Shown one piece after another: positions 1 to 6,467 of a DNA stretch of 8,699 nucleotides; the first letter of the stretch is position 1; the number at the start of each line of letters is the position of its first letter. Origin of the DNA: Verrucomicrobiota bacterium (GTDB lineage: Bacteria; Verrucomicrobiota; Verrucomicrobiia; Chthoniobacterales; UBA10450); NCBI GenBank assembly GCA_003219095.1, contig QHPM01000288.1, positions 1 through 8,699 of the forward strand. The letters run 5' to 3'. The notes under the pieces are model-generated. The model ran no database searches. It was given only the letters and a program-made list of their open reading frames with translations, and was not told the origin of the DNA. A program made the position numbers and the translations under genes.

Positions 1-153
1 GATCACATTCGAGCCGTCAAACAAGATCACTGAAGGGGTGATGCGCTCGCTTTCCGTGTTCGGAATAATTTGAGGCTTACCGTAAGCGTCGATATGGGCT
101 ACAGCCGAGAAGGTTGTGCCAAGATCGATGCCGACTGCTTTTCGTTGGTTCAT
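1..153 (-). CDS. Hsp70 family molecular chaperone, N-terminal 51 residues (runs off the window)
   Basis: The minus-strand reading from the ATG at 153 gives a protein beginning [20 protein letters not shown] and stays open to base 1. The [11 protein letters not shown] stretch (about residues 9-19) is the phosphate-1 loop of the Hsp70/actin ATPase fold, and the following residues containing [11 protein letters not shown] match the start of the nucleotide-binding domain. Hsp70 proteins bind and release unfolded polypeptides in the cytoplasm under ATP control, helped by a J-protein and a GrpE exchange factor. A GrpE-like gene lies just upstream on the same strand, which fits a partner pair. An in-frame TGA a few codons upstream makes this ATG the first possible one. 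No Shine-Dalgarno is visible. The 131-base spacer before it holds only a short 5-bp hairpin (185-199). Only the N-terminus is present, so canonical DnaK cannot be told from an Hsp70 paralogue; the GrpE-like neighbour is divergent, which mildly favours a paralogue. Confidence 0.9.
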   Translation of the reverse strand, partial: MNQRKAVGIDLGTTFSAVAHIDAYGKPQIIPNTESERITPSVILFDGSNVI

Positions 154-284
154 TTTTGGAGAAGTCACTTGGGCCGATTCGCCCGCACCCTTTAGGTGCA
201 ACTTCCGTGCCGCGCTGCCCTGGGAATTGCTGGTGTTCACTAAAGGGACCAGCGGAGCCAGCGAAATGGAGATACGATCCGCCC

Positions 285-965
285 TCATTGACAACGCAAC
301 GCGATTACCTCTTCGGGCCGGAGGACATTTCCTCGCCAGATAAAGCCGCGTTTGACTCGCGTTACAATGCGCCCGTCGTCTTTAGCGCGTTTCGTCGCCT
401 CATAGGTGACGACGCGATGCATCGCAAGATCCACAAATTCTTTCGGCTCTACTTCGGTCACTTCCAAGCGGTGAAATACCTCTAACAGGCTGTGGATCGC
501 GTTTGCCAGATTATCCCGCCAGCGTTTCAGTCGTTCCGATTTCCGTTCCTCGGAGGCGGTCTTAAGCTGGGTCGCGAGAGCAGTAAGATCGTCGTATAAC
601 TCGATCAGATCGCGAACGAATGGCTTCTGCAGTGATTCGTAGAGAAAATTGTCGCGATATTTTAACAACTCTTCGTGCAAGGAATCGAACAAGCGATGGT
701 TTACTGATTCGCTCGCGCGGATAGCATCGAGGCCCTCTTCGATTTTCTGAAACTGAGCCGCTGCCTCAGTGGCGTGTGCCGGCAAGATGATCGAGGCAAT
801 ATTCTCGACCCGACGAGTTAGGGCTGATTCCAGACTTTGCACGCTTTGGCTTACGGCGCGGAATTCGCGCAGCAGCGAAGCGAAGTCATTGCTTCGTGTT
901 TGGTCACTCGCCAGCGTTGCCGCAGCGCTGAGTTCCTGCATCGTGCTGGCGAAATCGTCGGGCAT
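285..965 (-). CDS. grpE: GrpE-like nucleotide exchange factor (divergent)
   Basis: A 226-residue protein. Residues about 1-110 are mostly helical and probably coiled-coil, as in the long GrpE dimer helices. The region [20 protein letters not shown] (about 102-121) followed by ELYDDL resembles the GrpE helical core. The C-terminus [16 protein letters not shown] (207-222) closely follows the GrpE beta-domain ending, where a Gly-x-Val-Leu-Arg-Pro motif contacts the Hsp70 ATPase domain. GrpE releases ADP from Hsp70 and resets the chaperone cycle in the cytoplasm. The gene starts 3 bases after the upstream stop codon (TGATCGATG), so it is probably co-transcribed and translationally coupled with the heme genes. 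An Hsp70 gene follows 131 bases downstream, supporting a partner role. The N-terminal half differs from classical GrpE in sequence, so the assignment rests on the C-terminal motif and context. Confidence 0.75.
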   Translation of the reverse strand: MPDDFASTMQELSAAATLASDQTRSNDFASLLREFRAVSQSVQSLESALTRRVENIASIILPAHATEAAAQFQKIEEGLDAIRASESVNHRLFDSLHEELLKYRDNFLYESLQKPFVRDLIELYDDLTALATQLKTASEERKSERLKRWRDNLANAIHSLLEVFHRLEVTEVEPKEFVDLAMHRVVTYEATKRAKDDGRIVTRVKRGFIWRGNVLRPEEVIALRCQ

Positions 966-968
966 CGA

Positions 969-2492
969 TCAAGCCCCGTAAAATTTCCGAATCGCCTCGA
1001 TTAAGCCCGCGACATCGTGTCGCTTCGCCTCCACGTCCACGCTCAATCCGCGCTCACGCGCCGTCGCTGATGTGATTGGGCCGATGCTGGCCACTTTCAT
1101 CCCAGCCGGCCAGGGCAATTTCAAATCGAGAAATTTTTCCACTGTCGATGAGCTGGTAAAGGTGATGAGATCGGCTCCTTCGGTTGAAAAACGGCGGCGC
1201 GCCCCGGTCACATCACGCGTTTCCGGAACGGTTTGATAAGCAAACGCTTCGTCCACAATCGCACCCATGCCGCTCAGCTCTTTCGGGAGCAAGTCCCGCG
1301 CCTTCTCTGCCCGGGCGATCAGAATCCTCAGATTCTCAACCCCACCCCCTTTTCCAAATTCCTTCACCACGCCTTCCGCCACGAACTCTTCCGGTTGCAA
1401 ATCGACATGAAGGTGGAGATCCTTCACTCTTTGTGCCGTCGTCGGCCCGATGGCCGCGATTTTTGCGGCGCCGATCTCTCGCGCGTCGTCATAAAGTTTG
1501 AAGAAAATCTCAAAAAAGGCGTCGACTCCGTTAGGGCTGGTGAAAACGATCCAGTCGTAGGAATGCGCAGCCTGCACCAGTTCGGCGAATTCGCGAAGAT
1601 CACTCGGCGGCTCGATCCGGATGGTTGGCAACTGGATGACATCCGCTCCCAGAACGCGCAATTCTGAGCTCAACTCGCTTGCCTGTTTGCGCGTGCGCGT
1701 GACCACGATCCGCTTACCGAAAAGCGGACGTTTTTCGAACCAGTTTAAATCTTTCCGCAAGGAAACGACGTCACCGAAAATTGCGACGGCCGGGGCTTCG
1801 AAGCCCGCTGCGCTCGCTCGCTCTGCGATGTTTTCGAGAGTGCCAACAATGGTTCTTTGTTGTCCTCCCGTGCCGAGACGGATGAGCGCTACCGGCAGGT
1901 TCTTTCGGCTGCCGTGCGCCAGCATTTCGCGGGTTATCGCCGCCAATCGATCCACTCCCATTAACATCACTTGCGTGCCCCCCAACTTCCCCAGTGCATC
2001 GAAGTCAATCGCGCTTTCATTCTTCGCCGGATCCTCATGGCCGGTGAAAAAAGTGACGTGTGAATTCTGCTCGCGATGAGTTATCGGAATTCCGGCATAT
2101 GCGGGCACCGCGATGGCGGATGTGATTCCCGGGACAATTTCGAAATCAATTCCAGCCGCGGCCAGCGCTTGAGCTTCTTCGCCCCCGCGTCCGAAAACAA
2201 ACGGATCACCTCCCTTCAATCGGACTACCTTCTTTCCGATGCGCGATTTTTCGATTAGAAGCGCGTTGATTTCATCCTGCGAAAGAGTTTTTTCGCCGGC
2301 GCGCTTTCCGACGAAAATGATTTCGGTGTCAACCGGGGCCCAGCCCAGCATTTCCGGATTGGCGAGCGCGTCGTAAACAATAACGTCGGCGTGCTCCAGC
2401 AACTCTTTCGCACGCAGCGTCACCAGTCCGAGATCGCCCGGCCCCGCTCCGACCAGAAAACATTTTCCCTCGTTACTCCTACTCCCGCTCAT
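969..2492 (-). CDS. cobA/hemD: Fused uroporphyrinogen-III C-methyltransferase / uroporphyrinogen-III synthase
   Basis: A 507-residue two-domain enzyme. Residues about 10-250 are a SUMT (CobA/SirA-type) methyltransferase: VGAGPGDLGLVTLRA (14-28), RLKGGDPFVFGRGGEE (91-106), PGITSA (121-126) and GIPITHR (134-140) are the family's SAM- and substrate-binding motifs. It methylates uroporphyrinogen III at C2 and C7 to precorrin-2, the branch to siroheme and cobalamin. Residues about 258-505 are HemD, which cyclises hydroxymethylbilane to uroporphyrinogen III: FTSPNGVDAF (317-326), ITFTSSSTVE (443-452) and SIGPITSATARERGL (469-483) mark its two subdomains. One chain therefore makes uroporphyrinogen III and can commit it to siroheme. 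The ATG overlaps the last 14 bases of hemC, so the two are translationally coupled, and the immediate substrate comes from HemC. Such fusions are known in several phyla. No truncation or missing motif is seen. Confidence 0.96.
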   Translation of the reverse strand: MSGSRSNEGKCFLVGAGPGDLGLVTLRAKELLEHADVIVYDALANPEMLGWAPVDTEIIFVGKRAGEKTLSQDEINALLIEKSRIGKKVVRLKGGDPFVFGRGGEEAQALAAAGIDFEIVPGITSAIAVPAYAGIPITHREQNSHVTFFTGHEDPAKNESAIDFDALGKLGGTQVMLMGVDRLAAITREMLAHGSRKNLPVALIRLGTGGQQRTIVGTLENIAERASAAGFEAPAVAIFGDVVSLRKDLNWFEKRPLFGKRIVVTRTRKQASELSSELRVLGADVIQLPTIRIEPPSDLREFAELVQAAHSYDWIVFTSPNGVDAFFEIFFKLYDDAREIGAAKIAAIGPTTAQRVKDLHLHVDLQPEEFVAEGVVKEFGKGGGVENLRILIARAEKARDLLPKELSGMGAIVDEAFAYQTVPETRDVTGARRRFSTEGADLITFTSSSTVEKFLDLKLPWPAGMKVASIGPITSATARERGLSVDVEAKRHDVAGLIEAIRKFYGA

Positions 2493-3492
2493 GCTCGAGC
2501 TTTCTAAAAACCTCCCTCGCTAATTCCTCCGGATCGTGTCCTCGCCCACTCGCAATTTTCGGCGCCGGTGCATCGCCAAAAACCTGTGCCTGCAATTCCA
2601 TTATGCCGCTCATAAATCGAGCGTGCACGCCCACCGGCAAATCGCAATCACCTTGGAGTAATCGCAAAAATTCGCGCTCCGCTCGTAAACAAAGATGCGT
2701 CTCGTTGTCGTCAATGGAGGACACAATTTCGCGCACGGCCAAATCGGCTGCGCGTGTTTGCAAAGCAATGACGCCCTGACCGCCAGCCGACACAAAATTT
2801 TCTAGCGGCAGTATTTCGGCAAAAAGCTTCTGGCCTTGAAATTCAAACTTCGGCGGCATGAATCCAAGCCGTTCGAGACCCGCACGCGCCAGAATAATCG
2901 CGTCCCAGTCGCTTTCGATGAATTTACGCAAACGGGTTGGCACATTTCCGCGCAGCTCTACGACGCGCGCGGCAGGATTGATCCAGCGCACTTGCCTTTG
3001 TCGTCGCACACTTCCGGTCGCAATGATCGTGACCAGTGTTGGCGCCGCGCTTTTCCTCAGCAACAAATCTTCCACCGCGCCACGGGGCAAAACCGCTGCG
3101 ATCGTAAGTGCCTCCTCGATTTCGCTGGGCAAATCCTTCGCGCTATGCACCGCGACATCAATGCGCTTTTCCTTCAGCGCGCGCTCCAACTCGGCCGTAA
3201 AAATTCCTTTGCGTCCGGCAGTGGGCTCATCCCGAGCGAAGTCGAGGGATCCCGTGGAAGTTACCTTAAAGCTTTCGCGGCGCGATCCCTCGGCTTTGCT
3301 CGGGATGACGTGCTGGTCACCTGTGGTACGAATGATTTCGATTGCAATCTTAAGTGAAGGCCGGGTCCGAGCCAGCGCCTCCTCAACCATTCGCGTTTGC
3401 GCCAACGCCAATTCACTTCCGCGAGTGCCGAGAACTATTTCCTGTCCTGGCGTTTCTTGAAGACCGCTTCTCGATGACTTTTCGACGCTCAC
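2479..3492 (-). CDS. hemC: Hydroxymethylbilane synthase (porphobilinogen deaminase) with a 28-residue repeat-encoded insertion
   Basis: A cytoplasmic enzyme that joins four porphobilinogens into hydroxymethylbilane on a covalent dipyrromethane cofactor. The start LGTRGSELALAQTRMVEEAL (21-40), HSAKDLP (116-122, with the catalytic Asp at 120), ATGSVRRQRQ (158-167), RGNVPTRL (181-188) and GDCDLPVG (281-288, cofactor Cys283) are all present, so the active-site residues are intact. The protein has 337 residues against about 310 for the family; the excess is residues 62-89, encoded exactly by a palindromic repeat. The insertion lies between TTGDQH and PTAGRKGIF, the position of the flexible loop over the active site in E. 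coli HemC. The start is GTG at 3492. The frame is closed 9 bases upstream by the hemA stop and none of the three codons between is a start, so this start is forced. No Shine-Dalgarno is seen; coupling to hemA is likely. Whether the insertion is tolerated or lowers activity is unknown. Confidence 0.96.
   Translation of the reverse strand: MSVEKSSRSGLQETPGQEIVLGTRGSELALAQTRMVEEALARTRPSLKIAIEIIRTTGDQHVIPSKAEGSRRESFKVTSTGSLDFARDEPTAGRKGIFTAELERALKEKRIDVAVHSAKDLPSEIEEALTIAAVLPRGAVEDLLLRKSAAPTLVTIIATGSVRRQRQVRWINPAARVVELRGNVPTRLRKFIESDWDAIILARAGLERLGFMPPKFEFQGQKLFAEILPLENFVSAGGQGVIALQTRAADLAVREIVSSIDDNETHLCLRAEREFLRLLQGDCDLPVGVHARFMSGIMELQAQVFGDAPAPKIASGRGHDPEELAREVFRKLEHERE
3226..3309. repeat. Palindromic dispersed repeat, family A copy 1, in frame inside hemC
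   Basis: Left arm 3227-3251 and right arm 3284-3308 are inverted copies matching at 23 of 25 positions, separated by a 32-base core. The same arm sequence (ending CTCGGGATGA) recurs at 5980-6062 and 7633-7727, and the core motif AAGGTAAC (minus strand) recurs in copy 2 on the plus strand. The element spans 84 bases, exactly 28 codons of hemC, with no stop in the hemC frame. Confidence 0.9.
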
Positions 3493-3501
3493 GAAGCGTC
3501 G
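3483..3501. repeat. Short perfect hairpin across the hemA-hemC junction
   Basis: CGACGCT (3483-3489) and AGCGTCG (3495-3501) form a perfect 7-bp stem around a 5-base loop. On the minus strand the hairpin begins directly after the hemA TAG stop (3504-3502), and the hemC GTG start (3492-3490) lies at the loop. It looks like one palindromic unit that was inserted or expanded at the junction. It could also act as an RNA hairpin affecting hemC initiation; that is inference. Confidence 0.7.
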
Positions 3502-4572
3502 CTACAGTTCGGATGTCCGCAATTCTCCGCTCACACGGGTCGGGCATTCCTTCGTTGATCGCGTTCCGGACTGAGACAACCCCAGATGTTTTTGAAAATC
3601 CGCGACATGCTCCTCGATGATCGCTTCGGCGGCGGCCAGTTGCTGCCGGCGAAGCTCGCGTGATTCGCTGGCAATCTCTCGCAAGGAATCAATGTCGTAG
3701 AGATAAACGCCGTCGAAATCGTTCACTTCCGGGGCGACGTCCCGGGGCACAGCAATATCGATGATAAAAAGCGGGCGATCGGTCCGGTCGCGTAAAATTG
3801 GAACAAGCAACCGCGGAGTCAGGAGGTGCGTCTCCGCCGCCGTCGATGAGATCAGAATATCAATCTCGCGACACTGTTCGAGCCAGGTCGCAAACGGCAC
3901 CGCGATTCCTTCCAACTCGCTCGCCAGCTCTTCCGCGCGCGCCGGCGTACGATTACTCACGCGGAGATCTGAAACCCCGCGAGAAGCGAGCGCCCGCAAC
4001 GTTTTCTCACTGGTTTCCCCCGCTCCCAGTACCAAAACTTTTCGCCCTCGCAAATCACCAAAAATCTTCTCTGCCAAATCCACCGCCACCGAACCTACCG
4101 AAACCGGCCCACGCGTAATCTGCGTCTTTGAGCGGACTTGTTTCGCCGCCCGAAAAGCACGCTGACAAAGCCGATGCAATAGCGGACCGGCATTACCGCT
4201 CGCATGCGCCTCTGCGTAAGCGCGCTTGGCCTGGCCGAGGATTTCGGTTTCGCCCACCACCATCGAATCAAGTCCTGCCGCGACGCGAAAAAGATGGCGT
4301 GCGCATTCCGCATTTTCCTTGCGATAGAATGCTTCCAAATCGTTTTTCGTGCTCGTTCCGCCATCGATGCGCAGGGATTGCGCAATTTCTTCGCTCGCAA
4401 TACTGGCGTCCGCAGCGGCGTAAATTTCCACCCGATTACAGGTCGTGAGTAACAGGACTTCACGGCAGCCCAGATCGCGCAACAATGCTTTCGATCGGGT
4501 ATGACCGACAAACCGCTCGCGCGCTGCAATGGGGGCAGTGCGATGGTTGAGACCAAAGCAAAAAAAGTTCAT
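3502..4572 (-). CDS. hemA: Glutamyl-tRNA reductase, short form lacking most of the C-terminal dimerisation domain
   Basis: A 356-residue enzyme reducing glutamyl-tRNA(Glu) to glutamate-1-semialdehyde with NADPH, the first committed step of C5 tetrapyrrole synthesis. GLNHRTAPIAARERF (7-21), the catalytic Cys45 in TTCNRVE (43-49), GLDSMVVGETEILGQAK (100-116), the Rossmann loop VLGAGETS (181-188) and DIAVPRDV (272-279) are all present. The family is usually 400-450 residues with a helical dimerisation domain at the end. Here the chain runs only about 25 residues past the spinal helix (IIEEHVADFQKHL), with a low-similarity tail ending ELRTSEL. The ATG at 4572 was chosen because the conserved N-terminus (MNFFCFGLNHRTAP) begins there and it overlaps the upstream stop as ATGA; the longer open frame upstream is the shadow of the membrane gene. 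hemC follows after 9 bases. Confidence 0.95.
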   Translation of the reverse strand: MNFFCFGLNHRTAPIAARERFVGHTRSKALLRDLGCREVLLLTTCNRVEIYAAADASIASEEIAQSLRIDGGTSTKNDLEAFYRKENAECARHLFRVAAGLDSMVVGETEILGQAKRAYAEAHASGNAGPLLHRLCQRAFRAAKQVRSKTQITRGPVSVGSVAVDLAEKIFGDLRGRKVLVLGAGETSEKTLRALASRGVSDLRVSNRTPARAEELASELEGIAVPFATWLEQCREIDILISSTAAETHLLTPRLLVPILRDRTDRPLFIIDIAVPRDVAPEVNDFDGVYLYDIDSLREIASESRELRRQQLAAAEAIIEEHVADFQKHLGLSQSGTRSTKECPTRVSGELRTSEL

Positions 4573-5354
4573 GCGCGATGACCGACAAATTCGATGCTCC
4601 AGAGGAGTGACAGCGCAACGGCAAACGCAATCACGCAGAGAGTAGCAATCCGCCGCGGCGCCATCCACCGCAAATAGCGTCCCTGCAAAATTGCGCCGTA
4701 CAAAATCCATATCGCAATCGCCAAGACAATCTTGGTCCACGGCAGTGGTTCGTTCACAAAAAATCCGCTGATCAGCCCCGCGCTATAGAGAATAAAACCG
4801 AACCAAAGCAGCCGTGTCATCGCGGAAAAGAGATTGGGCAGCGGTGGCAAGTGATAAAAAATTGAGTGCAACTGGTGGGTCTTGAGCTGCCGTTCCTGTA
4901 CCAGATACATAGCCCCGGCGACGCACGCGAGTGCGAACGCCCCATAGGCGACGATCGAAATCGAGGCGTGAAACTCCAACCACGGATTTGGAGCAATCGG
5001 GGAAGCGCGTGGTATATCGATCGGTGCCAGCAAAGCGGCCACTTGCAGGAGAAAAACGAGCGGCGCTGTAAACGCGCCCATGAGCGAGAGGCGGTAGGTG
5101 GTTCCAATCAACACGTAAATAAGGGCGATCGACCAGGCCAGAAAAACCAGTACTTCAAATAGATTCGTAATCGGACAACTGCCGAGAGCGTGTCCGCGAA
5201 GGAAGAGAAATGCAGTTTGTAAAAGGAACCCAAGCACGATTGTTAGGAAAACAAACCGGCTCCGTCGAAAGATGCGCGCCCGGAACGAAACAATGGTCCT
5301 GATCACCGCTGCCAAATAACAAATCGCCGCGAAAATCAGAAGCTGCCGATCCAT
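4569..5354 (-). CDS. ccsA: CcsA/HemX-type cytochrome c assembly family membrane protein
   Basis: A 261-residue integral membrane protein with about eight hydrophobic segments (roughly 4-22, 34-52, 66-84, 92-110, 132-153, 181-199, 206-224, 235-254). The motif CPITNLFEVLVFLAW (60-74), then FHASISIVAYGAFALACV (128-145) with a conserved His, and LLWFGFILYSAGLISG (182-197), match the CcmF/CcsA superfamily, in particular the small HemX/YpjD branch. The tryptophan-rich heme-binding WWD signature of full CcsA/CcmC is not seen. In Bacillus, HemX lies next to HemA and is reported to affect HemA abundance; here the gene is first in the operon and overlaps hemA by ATGA, so a similar link is plausible, but a role in heme handling is equally possible. 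The ATG at 5354 was chosen over an upstream TTG at 5423 because it leads directly into the first membrane segment. It diverges from apt. Confidence 0.88.
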   Translation of the reverse strand: MDRQLLIFAAICYLAAVIRTIVSFRARIFRRSRFVFLTIVLGFLLQTAFLFLRGHALGSCPITNLFEVLVFLAWSIALIYVLIGTTYRLSLMGAFTAPLVFLLQVAALLAPIDIPRASPIAPNPWLEFHASISIVAYGAFALACVAGAMYLVQERQLKTHQLHSIFYHLPPLPNLFSAMTRLLWFGFILYSAGLISGFFVNEPLPWTKIVLAIAIWILYGAILQGRYLRWMAPRRIATLCVIAFAVALSLLWSIEFVGHRA

Positions 5355-5362
5355 CGTGCACC

Positions 5363-5391
5363 AGAGTAAAAGCAGGCCCCCCGATTCGCAA
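5363..5391 (-). promoter_or_regulatory. Weak candidate promoter for the heme operon
   Basis: On the minus strand TTGCGA (5391-5386) is followed after 17 bases by TACTCT (5368-5363). The match to the sigma-70 consensus is modest (4 of 6 and 3 of 6). It would put the transcription start within a few bases of the ccsA ATG at 5354. This is the only sensible pair I see in the 89-base divergent region for this strand. Confidence 0.2.
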
Positions 5392-5406
5392 CCAGGTCGA
5401 CGGCGT

Positions 5407-5434
5407 TTGACCTTTCCGCACAAGGAGCTAGCAT
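5407..5434 (+). promoter_or_regulatory. Candidate promoter for apt
   Basis: TTGACC (5407-5412) and TAGCAT (5429-5434) are separated by 16 bases, matching the sigma-70 consensus at 5 of 6 and 4 of 6. The predicted start of transcription (about 5441) is only a few bases before the apt ATG at 5444, so the message would be nearly leaderless. The AAGGAG at 5422-5427 lies 16 bases before the ATG, too far for a normal ribosome binding site, and would sit inside the promoter spacer. Confidence 0.4.
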
Positions 5435-5443
5435 CGGCCCGCC

Positions 5444-5974
5444 ATGGCTCGGGACACGCTTTCGAAACTACGCGCAGCCGTACGGGATGTGCCCGATTTT
5501 CCCAAAGCCGGAATTATTTTTAAGGACATCACGCCGATTTTGAAAGACGGCGCGCTTTTCCGTTCTTCGGTCGATATTTTTCTGCGTCAACTGCACGACA
5601 AGAGAATCGATAAAATCGTCGGCATCGATGCGCGCGGGTTTCTTTTTGGTTCCGCGGTCGCCTACGAGCTTGGCATCGGCTTCGTCCCATTGCGCAAAAA
5701 GGGACGTCTCCCCTACCGGACCGAAAGTGCGAGATACTCGCTCGAGTACGGCGAGGCCGAAATGGAGTTGCACATCGATGCGATCGAGCGCGGCGAAAGA
5801 ATTGTCTTGATCGACGATTTGCTTGCCACCGGTGGGACCAGCGCTTCCGCCGCAACCCTGATCAAGAAGATTGGCGGAGATTTAACCGAAGCGATCTTCC
5901 TAATCGAGCTTGAGTTTCTGCACGGGCGTGAAAAGCTCGTGCCGACGCCGGTGACGTCGTTTTTGAAATATTAA
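5444..5974 (+). CDS. apt: Adenine phosphoribosyltransferase
   Basis: A 176-residue cytoplasmic purine-salvage enzyme converting adenine and PRPP to AMP and pyrophosphate. The N-terminus VPDFPKAGIIFKDITPIL (16-33) is the Apt signature. GIDARGFLFGSAVAYELG (60-77) is the conserved core, RKKGRLP (84-90) is the flexible catalytic loop, and VLIDDLLATGGTSA (121-134) is the PRPP-binding loop with its two aspartates. Length is typical (170-180). The first ATG at 5444 gives the normal family N-terminus. The gene stands alone, divergent from the heme operon and convergent with the DUF6572-like gene; a palindromic repeat begins 5 bases after its stop and may serve as its transcript end. No abnormal features are seen. 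Confidence 0.97.
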   Translation: MARDTLSKLRAAVRDVPDFPKAGIIFKDITPILKDGALFRSSVDIFLRQLHDKRIDKIVGIDARGFLFGSAVAYELGIGFVPLRKKGRLPYRTESARYSLEYGEAEMELHIDAIERGERIVLIDDLLATGGTSASAATLIKKIGGDLTEAIFLIELEFLHGREKLVPTPVTSFLKY

Positions 5975-5979
5975 ATTCA

Positions 5980-6062
5980 GTCATCCGGGCGAGAGCGCGG
6001 GATCGCGGAGCGCGAGCTGAAAGGTAACGCGGCGGGATCCCTCGACTATCACTCGGGATGAC
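5980..6062. repeat. Palindromic dispersed repeat, family A copy 2, between convergent genes
   Basis: The right arm 6036-6062 matches the family arm well; the left arm 5980-6004 is degenerate and about two bases shorter. The core carries AAGGTAAC (6021-6028), the same as copy 1 read on its minus strand. The element begins 5 bases after the apt stop and overlaps the last 14 bases of the minus-strand gene, supplying its final codons and stop. Its position and fold suggest it could end transcripts from both sides, although no U-tract is present. Confidence 0.88.
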
Positions 6063-6420
6063 AACCACATTGATCGCCGCACCCATGACCGACCACCACT
6101 TCCACGTTGAGCGCTTGCAACTCGAGCTGATCGTGGATCGCCCGCAACAACCCCAGCGCCTCTTCGTTCGGCATGTGTTGGCAGCGCAATTCGATCCGCG
6201 CTTTGCGACCGACAAGTTCGGGATGCGCTTCCATCATCTCACCATCAAGAATAAATGACGCGTAGGCATTGAATTTTTCCTGCAATTCATGCAGCTGCTC
6301 ATCACCCCCATCCCATGGGCGGGGTTCGTTCATCACCAGCGACACTTCGCCGGTTCTTTGATCGACGCCAAACAGATCGATGACCGCGGGATTGGCAATG
6401 CCGGTTTGCGTCTTTTTCAT
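6049..6420 (-). CDS. DUF6572-like protein of unknown function
   Basis: A 123-residue soluble protein without signal peptide or membrane segment. The pattern NPAVIDLFGVDQRTGEVSL (10-28), then a Trp-Asp-Gly-Gly segment, QEKFNAYASFILDGEMMEAH (about 49-68) and KARIELRCQHMPNEEA recalls DUF6572 proteins, small bacterial proteins with no known function; the assignment is from memory of the family pattern. The C-terminus is cysteine-rich (GCGDQCGC) and ends HPE. Those last three residues and the TGA come from the adjoining palindromic repeat, so the ancestral end may have been different. The ATG at 6420 was chosen because the family-like sequence starts shortly after it; an open frame extends upstream to 6606 but overlaps queF in antisense. 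It is divergent from queF across 47 bases. No Shine-Dalgarno is visible. Confidence 0.75.
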   Translation of the reverse strand: MKKTQTGIANPAVIDLFGVDQRTGEVSLVMNEPRPWDGGDEQLHELQEKFNAYASFILDGEMMEAHPELVGRKARIELRCQHMPNEEALGLLRAIHDQLELQALNVEVVVGHGCGDQCGCHPE

Positions 6421-6434
6421 GCGATGGGCCAAGT

Positions 6435-6462
6435 TTGAACACCACTGATTTCGCACGATAAT
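6435..6462 (+). promoter_or_regulatory. Candidate promoter for queF-queC
   Basis: TTGAAC (6435-6440) and GATAAT (6457-6462) are 16 bases apart, matching the sigma-70 consensus at 4 of 6 and 5 of 6. The expected transcription start (about 6468-6469) coincides with the GTG start codon at 6468, implying a leaderless message. No preQ1 riboswitch could fit. Confidence 0.4.
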
Positions 6463-6467
6463 CGCGC

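Noticed and set aside
185..199. GCACC/GGTGC hairpin between the GrpE-like gene and hsp70 as a terminator or heat-shock CIRCE element
   Set aside because: The stem is only 5 bp, has no T-run, and does not match the CIRCE TTAGCACTC inverted repeat.
2836..3460. Two long plus-strand open frames opposite hemC
   Set aside because: They are antisense shadows of hemC with no recognisable domain; part of their length comes from the palindrome being open in several frames.
2479..3492. hemC as a pseudogene because of the insertion
   Set aside because: The insertion keeps the frame, contains no stop, and every catalytic motif on both sides is intact.
4573..4740. Upstream extension of HemA giving a 412-residue protein
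   Set aside because: The extra 56 residues are antisense-frame shadow of the membrane gene and have no HemA similarity; the family N-terminus begins at the ATG at 4572, overlapped with the upstream stop.
5355..5423. TTG start at 5423 for the CcsA/HemX protein
   Set aside because: It would add 23 polar, unrelated residues and overlap the apt promoter region; the ATG at 5354 leads directly into a membrane segment.
6421..6467. preQ1 riboswitch before queF
   Set aside because: The region is 47 bases with no matching stem-loop and A-rich tail, and the likely transcription start lies at the start codon.
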